From: Streptomyces sp. DSM 15324 | Lineage (GTDB): Bacteria; Actinomycetota; Actinomycetes; Streptomycetales; Streptomycetaceae | Assembly (NCBI RefSeq): GCF_001514285.1 | Contig: NZ_KQ949025.1 | Location: forward strand, 65,571-129,570 | DNA: 64,000 bases | Direction of reading: 5' to 3' | Part shown: piece by piece, positions 20,651-28,626 of the stretch | Position numbering within the stretch: position 1 is the first letter of the stretch | Layout of the letters: the number at the start of each line of letters is the position of its first letter | The notes under the pieces: generated by a model | Database searches by the model: none | What the model was told of the DNA's origin: nothing | The model's input: only the letters and a program-made list of their open reading frames with translations | Program-made: the position numbers and the translations under genes

Positions 20651-20680
20651 AATGGCCCCGCCCTCACGGGCGGGGCCATT
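20651..20680 (-). terminator. terminator after malic enzyme gene
   Basis: AATGGCCCCGCC and GGGCGGGGCCATT form a perfect stem around a short loop, 11 bp past the minus-strand malic enzyme stop. The A/T-bearing ends give a terminator-like hairpin. Confidence 0.85.
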
Positions 20681-20690
20681 CAGGTGCACG

Positions 20691-21920
20691 TCAGCGACGC
20701 GCGACGCCCTCCGCACGGGCAGCCGCGGCCACCGCCGCCGTCACCGCGGGGGCGACCCGCTCGTCGAACGGCGACGGGATGACGTAGTCCGCGGCGAGAT
20801 CGTCGCCGACGACCCCGGCCAGCGCCTCGGCCGCGGCGATCTTCATCCCCTCGGTGATCCGGGAGGCCCGCACCTGGAGCGCCCCGGCGAAGATCCCGGG
20901 GAACGCCAGCACGTTGTTGATCTGGTTCGGGAAGTCCGAGCGCCCGGTCGCGACGACCGCCGCGTACTTGTGGGCGATCTCGGGGTGCACCTCGGGGTTG
21001 GGGTTGGCCATGGCGAAGACGAACGCGCCCTTCGCCATGGAGGCCACCGCCTCCTCCGGGACCGTACCGCCGGAGACGCCGATGAACACGTCCGCGCCCG
21101 CCAGCGCGTCCTCCAGCGAGCCGCTCAGCCCCGCCTTGTTGGTGAACCCGGCGACCTCGCGCTTGACGTCCGTGAGGTCCTCGCGGTCGGCCGACACGAT
21201 GCCCTTGCGGTCGGTCAGCGCCACATCGCCGATACCAGCCTCGACCAGCATCTTCGCGATGGCGACCCCGGCCGCGCCGGCGCCCGAGATCACCGCCCTG
21301 AGTTCGCCGATGGTCCGCCCGCTCAGCCGCGCCGCGTTGCGCAGCGCCGCCAGCGTCACGACCGCCGTACCGTGCTGGTCGTCGTGGAAGACCGGGATGT
21401 CGAGCTCCTCCTGGAGCCGGCGCTCGATCTCGAAGCACCGGGGTGCCGAGATGTCCTCCAGGTTCACACCGCCGAACGAGGGCGCGAGACGCACCACCGT
21501 CTCGACGATCTCGTCCACGCCGGTGCAGGCCAGCGCGATCGGAACCGCGTCGACCCCGCCGAACTGCTTGAACAGGATGGCCTTGCCCTCCATGACCGGG
21601 AGGGAGGCCTCCGGCCCGATGTCCCCGAGCCCGAGGACGGCCGTGCCGTCGGTCACGACGGCGACGACGGAGGACTTCCACGTGTAGTCGTTCACCAGGT
21701 CCGGCTGTTCCGCGATCGCGGTGCACACGCGTGCGACGCCGGGCGTGTAGGCGAGGGACAGGTCGTCCTTGTCGCGGACCGGGACGGTGGCCTGCACGGC
21801 CATCTTTCCGCCGCGGTGCAGTGCGAACGCCGGATCGAACGAATCGAGGGGTTCCGCACCGCCCTCCTGGCCCGTATGGTCCGCGCTCTCGCTGCGAGGA
21901 TTGACGATCTCCGCTGCCAC
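20691..21920 (-). CDS. NAD(P)-dependent malic enzyme (malate oxidoreductase)
   Basis: 409 residues, the size of bacterial short malic enzymes. It decarboxylates malate to pyruvate, supplying NADPH and acetyl-CoA precursors. Visible motifs include SLAYTPGVARVC (catalytic Tyr), the metal-binding DDQHGTA, nucleotide loop SGAGAAGVAIAK and FAMANPNPEV. The GTG at 21920 follows TAAGGGG and gives the expected N-terminus; upstream codons to 22043 are not homologous-looking. From recall the syntenic S. coelicolor enzyme (SCO5261) is NADP-preferring. It is divergent from the amino acid ABC operon. Confidence 0.92.
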   Translation of the reverse strand: MAAEIVNPRSESADHTGQEGGAEPLDSFDPAFALHRGGKMAVQATVPVRDKDDLSLAYTPGVARVCTAIAEQPDLVNDYTWKSSVVAVVTDGTAVLGLGDIGPEASLPVMEGKAILFKQFGGVDAVPIALACTGVDEIVETVVRLAPSFGGVNLEDISAPRCFEIERRLQEELDIPVFHDDQHGTAVVTLAALRNAARLSGRTIGELRAVISGAGAAGVAIAKMLVEAGIGDVALTDRKGIVSADREDLTDVKREVAGFTNKAGLSGSLEDALAGADVFIGVSGGTVPEEAVASMAKGAFVFAMANPNPEVHPEIAHKYAAVVATGRSDFPNQINNVLAFPGIFAGALQVRASRITEGMKIAAAEALAGVVGDDLAADYVIPSPFDERVAPAVTAAVAAAARAEGVARR

Positions 21921-22548
21921 TTCGATGTACCCCTTAGCTGTTCTTGGTCTGAGGGTGGCCACTCCGGGTGAGGAGTGGGCGGGCGTCGCGCAGGACCCTG
22001 AGCTGATGCGTACGGGCGCCTGCGCGTCGGGCGCGCCGCACACGCGCCCTGAGCCCCGGATGAGGGGTGTAGAGAACCTTCATACCGGACGGAGACCACA
22101 GCCGACGAGTCCAATCGGTGCAAGGTCACATCGCTCTGACTGTGGACCCTCGACAGAGGTGATCACGAGTGACATGACTCATGCGCGAAGACCGGCCAAG
22201 GCCTGGCGAAGGCTTGACACGGACTCAACTGAACGGACGCGTCGCACAGTCGGCGATCACATGGTGAGATGAACCGAAGATCCTTCGGCCATGGGAGCGA
22301 ATTCCCGCAGATGGTCCGGCGTCGTCCGGCCGTGATGGACCGGACTGTGCGGCTCGGGGGTCGCCCGTTATCCGATTTTGACATGGCTGGCCCCCTGATT
22401 GGCGTAGTCCGAATGGCAAGATGCCGTAATCACACGAGGTCGCGACACCCGAAGCTGTGTGTTCTCGTCGACCCATCGGCACTTGTCGACTCCGGTCGAC
22501 GCGTGTCGACCCATCGGCATCGCCATCCATCCGCCGGAGGAACCCAAA
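21921..22548. other. 628-bp divergent intergenic region (malic enzyme / ABC transporter)
   Basis: No supported gene. Local composition is lower in GC than the coding DNA around it. Near the ABC end, the 15-mer GTCGACCCATCGGCA occurs twice (22467-22481 and 22505-22519), and four GTCGAC palindromes lie within 45 bp (from 22467, 22485, 22495 and 22505). Promoters for both flanking units should be here. Confidence 0.6.
22467..22519. repeat. direct repeat with clustered GTCGAC palindromes
   Basis: Two perfect 15-bp copies of GTCGACCCATCGGCA are set 38 bp apart, with two further GTCGAC hexamers between them. They end 29 bp before the substrate-binding protein start. They may be regulator sites or part of the mRNA leader. 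Confidence 0.75.
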
Positions 22549-23514
22549 ATGACCGCAAGCACCACCCGACGCACGACCGCCGCGCGCACCCGCCTGGCAG
22601 CGGTCGGATCTCTCGCGGTCGCGGGCGCCTTGCTGCTCTCCGCCTGTGGCGACCAGACCAACAACAGCGGCAGCAGCTCCTCGGAGTCCGCCGGCGCCGC
22701 CTCCACGGCCCCTCTCTTCTCGAAGCTGCCGGCCGACATCCAGAAGAAGAAGGTCATCCAGGTCGGCACGAACGCCGAGTACGCCCCCATGGAGTCCGTG
22801 GACGGCGGCAAGATCGTCGGTGTCGACCCCGACATCGCCGCCGCACTCGGCAAGCAGCTCGGTGTCGAGTTCAAGTTCACCAACGGTGGCTTCGACACCC
22901 TGATCACGGCCGTCAACACCGGCCGGTACGACATCGCCATGTCGTCGATCACGGACAACAAGCAGCGCCAGGAGGGCCTGGACGACAAGGGCAAGAAGCT
23001 CGGCGAGGGCGTGGACTTCGTCGACTACTTCACCGCCGGTACGGCCATCTACGTGCAGAAGGGCAACCCCAAGGGCATCCAGTCCCTGGACGACCTCTGC
23101 GGCCAGACCGTCGCCGTGCAGCGGGGCACCACCTACGAGGAGGCCCTGAAGGCGCAGTCCAAGACCTGTACGAGCGGGGGCAAGAAGGCCCTGAACATCG
23201 AGTCCTTCGAGAACGACACCGAGGCCCAGACCCGTGTGAAGTCCGGCGGTGCCGTGGCCGGCGTCAACGACTACCCGGTCGCCGTGGACATGGCGCGCAA
23301 GGCCGGTGGCGGCAACACCTTCGAGGTCCTGGACAAGCAGTACGAGGCCGCCCCGTTCGGCATCGTCGTCACCAAGAAGAACACCCAGCTGCGCGACGCC
23401 CTGAAGGACGCCGTCGACGCGATCATCAAGGACGGCTCGTACCAGAAGGTGCTGGAGAAGTGGGGCGCCGAGAGCGGCGCGATCAGCCAGTCCGCGATCA
23501 ACGGCGGCAAGTGA
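22549..23514 (+). CDS. polar amino acid ABC transporter substrate-binding lipoprotein
   Basis: 321 residues. A twin-Arg/hydrophobic signal peptide ends in the lipobox LLLSAC, with Cys33 as the lipidation site, then a Ser/Gly-rich tether. The mature part is a family 3 solute-binding protein: GTNAEYAPMESVDGGKIVGVD, the segment RYDIAMSSITDN and the late PFGIVVTKKN. Such proteins bind glutamate, glutamine or related amino acids; the exact ligand is not readable. The start has GGAGG 8 bp upstream. It is the first gene of a binding protein-permease-ATPase operon. Confidence 0.93.
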   Translation: MTASTTRRTTAARTRLAAVGSLAVAGALLLSACGDQTNNSGSSSSESAGAASTAPLFSKLPADIQKKKVIQVGTNAEYAPMESVDGGKIVGVDPDIAAALGKQLGVEFKFTNGGFDTLITAVNTGRYDIAMSSITDNKQRQEGLDDKGKKLGEGVDFVDYFTAGTAIYVQKGNPKGIQSLDDLCGQTVAVQRGTTYEEALKAQSKTCTSGGKKALNIESFENDTEAQTRVKSGGAVAGVNDYPVAVDMARKAGGGNTFEVLDKQYEAAPFGIVVTKKNTQLRDALKDAVDAIIKDGSYQKVLEKWGAESGAISQSAINGGK

Positions 23515-23553
23515 TCCACCCGCTCCGCTCGAAGCCTTCGAAGGGCAGTCCCC

Positions 23554-24512
23554 ATGTCTGACAAGCTCGACAAGACCCCCGCGGGCGCACCACCGGAGGA
23601 CAACCCTCCGGTCGCCAAGGACTCGGCGTACGCCGGGCCGCCCGAGACCATCAAGGCCATCCCGGTGCGCCACTGGGGCCGCTGGGTCAGCGGCGTCGTC
23701 GTCGTCGCGCTGCTCGCGCTGCTGATCAACGCGTTCGCCAACGGTGACATCCAGTGGTCGACGGTCGGCGACAAGATCTTCGACTCGACGGTCGTCGCCG
23801 GCGCCGGGCGCACCCTGCTGATCAGCATCCTGGCGATGGTGCTCGGTGTGGTCCTCGGCATCCTGCTGGCCGTGATGCGGCTGTCGAAGAACCCGGTGAC
23901 CAGCACCGTCGCCTGGCTGTACATCTGGTTCTTCCGCGGCACCCCGGTCTACGTCCAGCTGTTGATGTGGTTCAACCTGGCGCTGATCTTCCCCGTCCTG
24001 AACCTCGGTCCGATCTACAAGGACGAGATGACGGACGTCATGACGCCGTTCATGTGCGCCCTGCTCGGCCTGGGCCTGAACGAGGCCGCGTACATGGCCG
24101 AAATCTGTCGTGCCGGTCTGCTGGCGGTGGACGAGGGCCAGACCGAGGCGGCCCACGCGCTCGGCATGAGCCACGGCAAGACCCTGCGCCGGATCGTGAT
24201 CCCGCAGGCGATGCGGGTGATCGTGCCGCCGACCGGCAACGAGTTCATCAACATGCTGAAGACCTCGTCGCTGGTGTACGTGGTGACGTACAACGAACTG
24301 CTGCGCTCGACGTCGGTGATCGGCTCCTCGTCGTTCGCCGTGATGGAGCTGCTGTTCGTCGCGTCGATCTGGTACCTGGTCATGACCAGCATCTTCAGCG
24401 TCTTCCAGTACTACCTGGAGCGGTACTACGCGCGCGGTTCCAGCCGCAGCCTCCCGCCCACGGTCTTCCAGAAGATCAGGTCCCACCTGTTCGGATCCTC
24501 GAGGAGCACGGC

Positions 24513-24516
<4 letters not shown>
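23554..24516 (+). CDS. amino acid ABC transporter permease
   Basis: 320 residues. An approximately 60-residue Pro-rich cytoplasmic leader precedes about five membrane helices. The HisM/GlnP motif is clear: [19 protein letters not shown], then [24 protein letters not shown] (the EAA loop that contacts the ATPase). A single permease gene implies a homodimer. It begins 39 bp after the binding-protein stop and overlaps the ATPase gene by 4 bp. Confidence 0.94.
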
Positions 24517-25274
<758 letters not shown>

Positions 25275-25305
25275 CGGCCCGGCGGGCGCTCGGGCGGTAC
25301 GACGC

Positions 25306-25343
25306 CGAAGGGGCGGTACGGAGTCTCCGTACCGCCCCTTTCG
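25306..25343. terminator. bidirectional terminator
   Basis: AAGGGGCGGTACGGA and TCCGTACCGCCCCTT are perfect arms around a 3-base loop, ending in T-rich flanks. It sits between the convergent ABC ATPase and methyltransferase genes and should serve both. Confidence 0.9.
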
Positions 25344-25351
25344 CCGTCACG

Positions 25352-26116
25352 TCACTTCAGCGCGAGCAGCAGCGTGTCCGAGGGCGAGCACCACACCGGC
25401 CGGGCCTCGCCGAAGCCCTTCTCCTTCAGCACGCGCGCGTGCCACGCCGCCGAGGGCATGTCGCCGTCGGCGTGCTCGCCGTAGATCTCGAAGCGGCGGG
25501 CCGTGGGGGCGGCGAGGACCGGGTCCTGGGCGGCGAGCCGCCACCATTCGGCCCAGTCCAGGGCGCCGCCGCTCCTGGCCTGTTCCATGCGGGCGCGCCG
25601 CAGGGTCCGCTCCGCCGCGTTGATCCGGGGCGTCGTGTCGTCGATCATGTGGTCCGCGTTCATGAAGAGACCGCCGTCGCGGACGAGGTCCGCGATCCGA
25701 CCGTAGAGGGCCGCGAGGGGGTCGCTGTGCAGCCAGTGCAGGGCCGTGGCCGTCAGGACGGCGTCGTACGTGTCGTACGGCAGCCGGGACGGCCAGTCGG
25801 GGTCCTTGAGGTCGGCGGTCACGAGCGTGACCCGCTCGTCCCCGGCGAAGGTGCCCCCGGCGATGGCGAGGAGCGCCGGGTCGAGGTCGACGCCGGTGCT
25901 GGTGGCGCCGGGGAGGCGGGCCAGCAGCCGGGCGGTGATGGTGCCGGTGCCGCAGGCGAGGTCCAGCACGCGGGGCTCGGGCCCGACGACTGCCTCGACC
26001 ATGTCGAGCATGACCCGGAACCGGTCCTCCCGGTCCGGCATGTACCACTCCTGCTGCCGGTCCCAGCTCTCCTGCCAGGCCGCCCAGTCGGTCGTCGCGC
26101 TACCCGTGGTGGTCAT
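25352..26116 (-). CDS. class I SAM-dependent methyltransferase
   Basis: 254 residues. SAM-binding motif I is VLDLACGTGTITARLL, motif II VDLDP and motif III YDAVLTATALHWL. Trp/Asp-rich N- and C-terminal helices could form the substrate pocket. The ATG at 26116 (MTTTGSATTDW) has GAGGGGG upstream and excludes 14 unlikely residues of the longer frame. It is monocistronic and divergent from the CGNR gene. Small-molecule methylation is likely; target unknown. Confidence 0.87.
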   Translation of the reverse strand: MTTTGSATTDWAAWQESWDRQQEWYMPDREDRFRVMLDMVEAVVGPEPRVLDLACGTGTITARLLARLPGATSTGVDLDPALLAIAGGTFAGDERVTLVTADLKDPDWPSRLPYDTYDAVLTATALHWLHSDPLAALYGRIADLVRDGGLFMNADHMIDDTTPRINAAERTLRRARMEQARSGGALDWAEWWRLAAQDPVLAAPTARRFEIYGEHADGDMPSAAWHARVLKEKGFGEARPVWCSPSDTLLLALK

Positions 26117-26215
26117 GGAAGCCCCCTCGCCGCCCGTCGCGTAATACCCTGAAAGCACGATCAGCCGTTACCTGGCCGCCCTCACGACCATAGAGCCCCG
26201 CCGTAAGGACTACAA

Positions 26216-26845
26216 GTGGAACTGGCCTATTACTCGGACTACGCCGTGCGTCTCGTCAACAGCGAGGAGCCGGTCCGGGGCAAGGACGCGCTCACCTCGG
26301 TCGAGGCCGTCCGTGATCTGTTCGGCGGCAACCAGTCGGCCGCCCGCCGCGCGACCGACGCGGACGTCACCCGCTTCCGCTCGGTCCGGGCCCGGCTGCG
26401 CGCGGTGTTCGAGGCGGCCGACCACGGCGACGAGACCCTCGCCGTGGACCTGCTGAACTCGCTCCTGCTGGAGTTCCCGGTGAGCCCCCAGATCTCCGGC
26501 CACGACCACCGTGACGACGACGGCCGCCCGTTGTGGCACATGCACCTGGCCGACCACCCGTCGAACGCGACCGCGGGCTACGCCGCCATCGCCGCGATGG
26601 GCCTGGCCTTCCATCTCACCGAGTACGGCGTGGACCGGCTCGGCCTGTGCGAGGCGGCCCCCTGCCGCAACGCCTACCTCGACACCTCCACCAACCGCTC
26701 CCGCCGCTACTGCTCCGACCGGTGCGCGACCCGGGCCAACGTGGCCGCCTACCGCGCCCGCAAACGCCTGGAGGCCGACCGCACCGCGAGCACCGGCCTC
26801 GCCGCCGAGAACGCCCAGCGCACCACGGCCAGCGGCGAACGCTGA
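26216..26845 (+). CDS. CGNR zinc-finger (ABATE) transcriptional regulator
   Basis: 209 residues. The N-terminal ABATE-like domain (about 1-155) is followed by a treble-clef zinc finger, C-x5-C...C-x3-C, in LCEAAPCRNAYLD and RRYCSDRCATRANV. An Arg/Lys-rich tail follows. Family members bind DNA and are often stress linked. The GTG start has AAGGA spaced 7 bp upstream. Its 3' end overlaps the convergent sodX gene by about 97 bp. Confidence 0.88.
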   Translation: MELAYYSDYAVRLVNSEEPVRGKDALTSVEAVRDLFGGNQSAARRATDADVTRFRSVRARLRAVFEAADHGDETLAVDLLNSLLLEFPVSPQISGHDHRDDDGRPLWHMHLADHPSNATAGYAAIAAMGLAFHLTEYGVDRLGLCEAAPCRNAYLDTSTNRSRRYCSDRCATRANVAAYRARKRLEADRTASTGLAAENAQRTTASGER

Positions 26846-27183
26846 TCCGGCTTCAGCGGCCGGTAGCGCAGCCGCACCTTGCCCAGGATCAGCTCGTCGG
26901 GCACGGTCCCGTAGTCGGTGCTGTCCCCGCCGGCGTACGCGTTGTCCCCGAGCACCCACCACCCCCCGTCCCGCCGCTCGACGGCCCGCTTGACCACGAG
27001 CAGGTCCTGCTGGAAGGGGTGCCGCAGCACGACGACGTCACCGGCCCGTACCCGGGCGCCGTACTGCACCACCAGCTGGTCCCCGTGATACAGCGTGGGC
27101 ACCATGGACGGCCCGGTCACCTCGGCCAGCCCGAAGGGCGCCCCGGCCCTCTCCCGCTCGGTCTCCTGCGACAGTTCCGGCAT
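26749..27183 (-). CDS. sodX: nickel superoxide dismutase maturation signal peptidase SodX
   Basis: 144 residues, S24/S26-type peptidase fold. The catalytic Ser is in EVTGPSMVPTL and the general-base Lys in DLLVVKRAV, with the GD loop WVLGDNAYAGGDSTDYG as in type I signal peptidases. No membrane anchor is visible, which fits cytoplasmic cleavage of the SodN propeptide. The ATG at 27183 has GGGGAGG 8 bp upstream; an ATG at 27252 would extend it by 23 residues. It is divergent from sodN, the classic arrangement. The C-terminal 30 residues overlap the convergent CGNR gene. Confidence 0.9.
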   Translation of the reverse strand: MPELSQETERERAGAPFGLAEVTGPSMVPTLYHGDQLVVQYGARVRAGDVVVLRHPFQQDLLVVKRAVERRDGGWWVLGDNAYAGGDSTDYGTVPDELILGKVRLRYRPLKPDQRSPLAVVRWAFSAARPVLAVRSASRRLRAR

Positions 27184-27328
27184 CCCCGGCACCTCCCCGG
27201 TCCGTTCCTCCACCAGTCTCAGTCTGACCCCGGACTTTTGTCCTAAGCCCATGGGGGCACTCGCGAAAACCCGTCTCGCAGGGAGTAATGTCCCACCTGA
27301 GAAGACGATCACGAGGAAGGAATGCTCC

Positions 27329-27724
27329 ATGCTTTCCCGCCTGTTTGCCCCCAAGGTCAAGGTCAGCGCGCACTGCGACCTGCCCTGCGGTGTGTACGAC
27401 CCGGCCCAGGCCCGCATCGAGGCGGAGTCGGTGAAGGCCGTGCAGGAGAAGATGGCCGCCAACGACGACCCGCACTTCCAGGCGCGCGCCACCGTCATCA
27501 AGGAGCAGCGTGCCGAGCTCGCGAAGCATCACGTCTCCGTGCTGTGGAGCGACTACTTCAAGCCCCCGCACTTCGAGAAGTACCCCCAGCTGCACGTGCT
27601 GGTCAACGACACCCTGAAGGCCCTGTCGGCCGCGAAGGCGTCGACGGACCCGAAGACCGGCGAGAAGGCTCTCGAGCTGATCGCCGAGATCGACAAGATC
27701 TTCTGGGAGACCAAGAAGGCCTGA
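27329..27724 (+). CDS. sodN: nickel-containing superoxide dismutase precursor
   Basis: 131 residues, exactly the known precursor length. The 14-residue propeptide MLSRLFAPKVKVSA precedes the mature N-terminus HCDLPCGVYDP, whose His1, Cys2 and Cys6 bind nickel (the Ni hook). The rest forms the four-helix bundle of the hexameric enzyme, which dismutates superoxide in the cytoplasm. Propeptide removal is expected from the divergently encoded SodX. RBS GGAAGGA lies 6 bp upstream. The 3' UTR resembles the source of the s-SodF regulatory RNA. Confidence 0.98.
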   Translation: MLSRLFAPKVKVSAHCDLPCGVYDPAQARIEAESVKAVQEKMAANDDPHFQARATVIKEQRAELAKHHVSVLWSDYFKPPHFEKYPQLHVLVNDTLKALSAAKASTDPKTGEKALELIAEIDKIFWETKKA

Positions 27725-27815
27725 CCGCGGTCACCTTCTTCTTTCCCGCACCCGCACCCGGCCCGCAGGCCGCCGCACATGGCGTCCTCGGCGGTCCGGG
27801 TGCGGTGCTGTTCCC
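27725..27815 (+). ncRNA. candidate 3'UTR-derived sRNA of sodN (s-SodF-like)
   Basis: In S. coelicolor the sodN 3' UTR is processed into an approximately 90-nt RNA that pairs with sodF mRNA. Here the segment after the sodN stop starts with a pyrimidine-rich, anti-Shine-Dalgarno-like CACCTTCTTCTTTCCC (27732-27747). It ends in a large stem between CCGCACCCG (27746-27755 area) and CGGGTGCGG (27796-27805). The arrangement fits; the call rests on synteny and structure only. Confidence 0.5.
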
Positions 27816-27822
27816 GGGGCCG

Positions 27823-28626
27823 TCAGCTCAGCACGAGGAGCACCGCCAGCGCGATCAGCAGGGAGTCGATCCGGTCGAGCAGGCCGCCGGAGCCGGGCAG
27901 CCAGCGGCCCGCGTCCTTCGCCCGTGCACCCCTTTTGACGAGGGATTCGAGGAGGTCGCCGGCCGGTCCGCCGACCGCCACCGCGACGGCCGTCGGCCAG
28001 CCGGGCGCGGACAGCGCGGCGAGCGTGCCGAGGCCGGCCGCGGCACCGGCCAGGGTGCCGCTCCACCGTTTGGCCGGTGACAGCGGCGACAGACGCGGGC
28101 CGCCGAGCCGGCGCCCGGCGAAGTACGCCGTGATGTCGGCGACCGAGACGGCCACGAACAGCGCCAGCGCGCTCGCCCCCAGCGGCACCAGCGCCGCCAG
28201 GCCCCCCAGCCAGGCCAGCCCGAGCAGACCGGCGGTGAGCCGGTGCAGGCCCCGGTCGGCGTCACCGGCCAGCAGCGGTACGGCGGCCACCGCGAGCGCC
28301 CCGACCGCGACCGCCCGCGGCACCTGGCCGGGGACCAGCCAGGCCGCCAGGATCACCCCGGTCACCGCCGCGGACAGCACCGCGCGGTCCACCGGCCCCA
28401 GCCGCAGCAGCCCGCCGTACTCCAGCACGGCGATCACCCCGACGACGACGGCCACGGCCGCGGCCCCCGGGCGGCCCAGCCAGAACGCCCCGGTGACCAG
28501 CGGCACCCCGACCGCCCAGGCGCACCACCGGATCATCAGCTCGCGCCGCCGGGACACCGCGACGGCGACGCCGCCGAGCGCCAGCGCGCCGCCCAGCCAG
28601 GGCGCCAGCGAGGCCGTCGTGATCAT
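27823..28626 (-). CDS. phosphatidate cytidylyltransferase-like membrane enzyme (CdsA family)
   Basis: 267 residues, about seven to eight membrane helices. The C-terminal signature SLVKRGARAKDAGRWLPG continuing into GGLLDRIDSLL matches the CdsA pattern with its conserved Lys-Asp and Asp-Arg-x-Asp. The family normally makes CDP-diacylglycerol from phosphatidate and CTP. The ATG at 28626 overlaps the stop of the acyltransferase-aminotransferase gene (ATGA), so translation is coupled. As Streptomyces normally has a housekeeping cdsA elsewhere, this may be a specialised paralogue. Confidence 0.85.
   Translation of the reverse strand: MITTASLAPWLGGALALGGVAVAVSRRRELMIRWCAWAVGVPLVTGAFWLGRPGAAAVAVVVGVIAVLEYGGLLRLGPVDRAVLSAAVTGVILAAWLVPGQVPRAVAVGALAVAAVPLLAGDADRGLHRLTAGLLGLAWLGGLAALVPLGASALALFVAVSVADITAYFAGRRLGGPRLSPLSPAKRWSGTLAGAAAGLGTLAALSAPGWPTAVAVAVGGPAGDLLESLVKRGARAKDAGRWLPGSGGLLDRIDSLLIALAVLLVLS

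Noticed and set aside
22225..24486. 753-codon minus-strand frame across the amino acid ABC operon
   Set aside because: Antisense shadow of the lipoprotein and permease genes, which have clear motifs and ribosome-binding sites.
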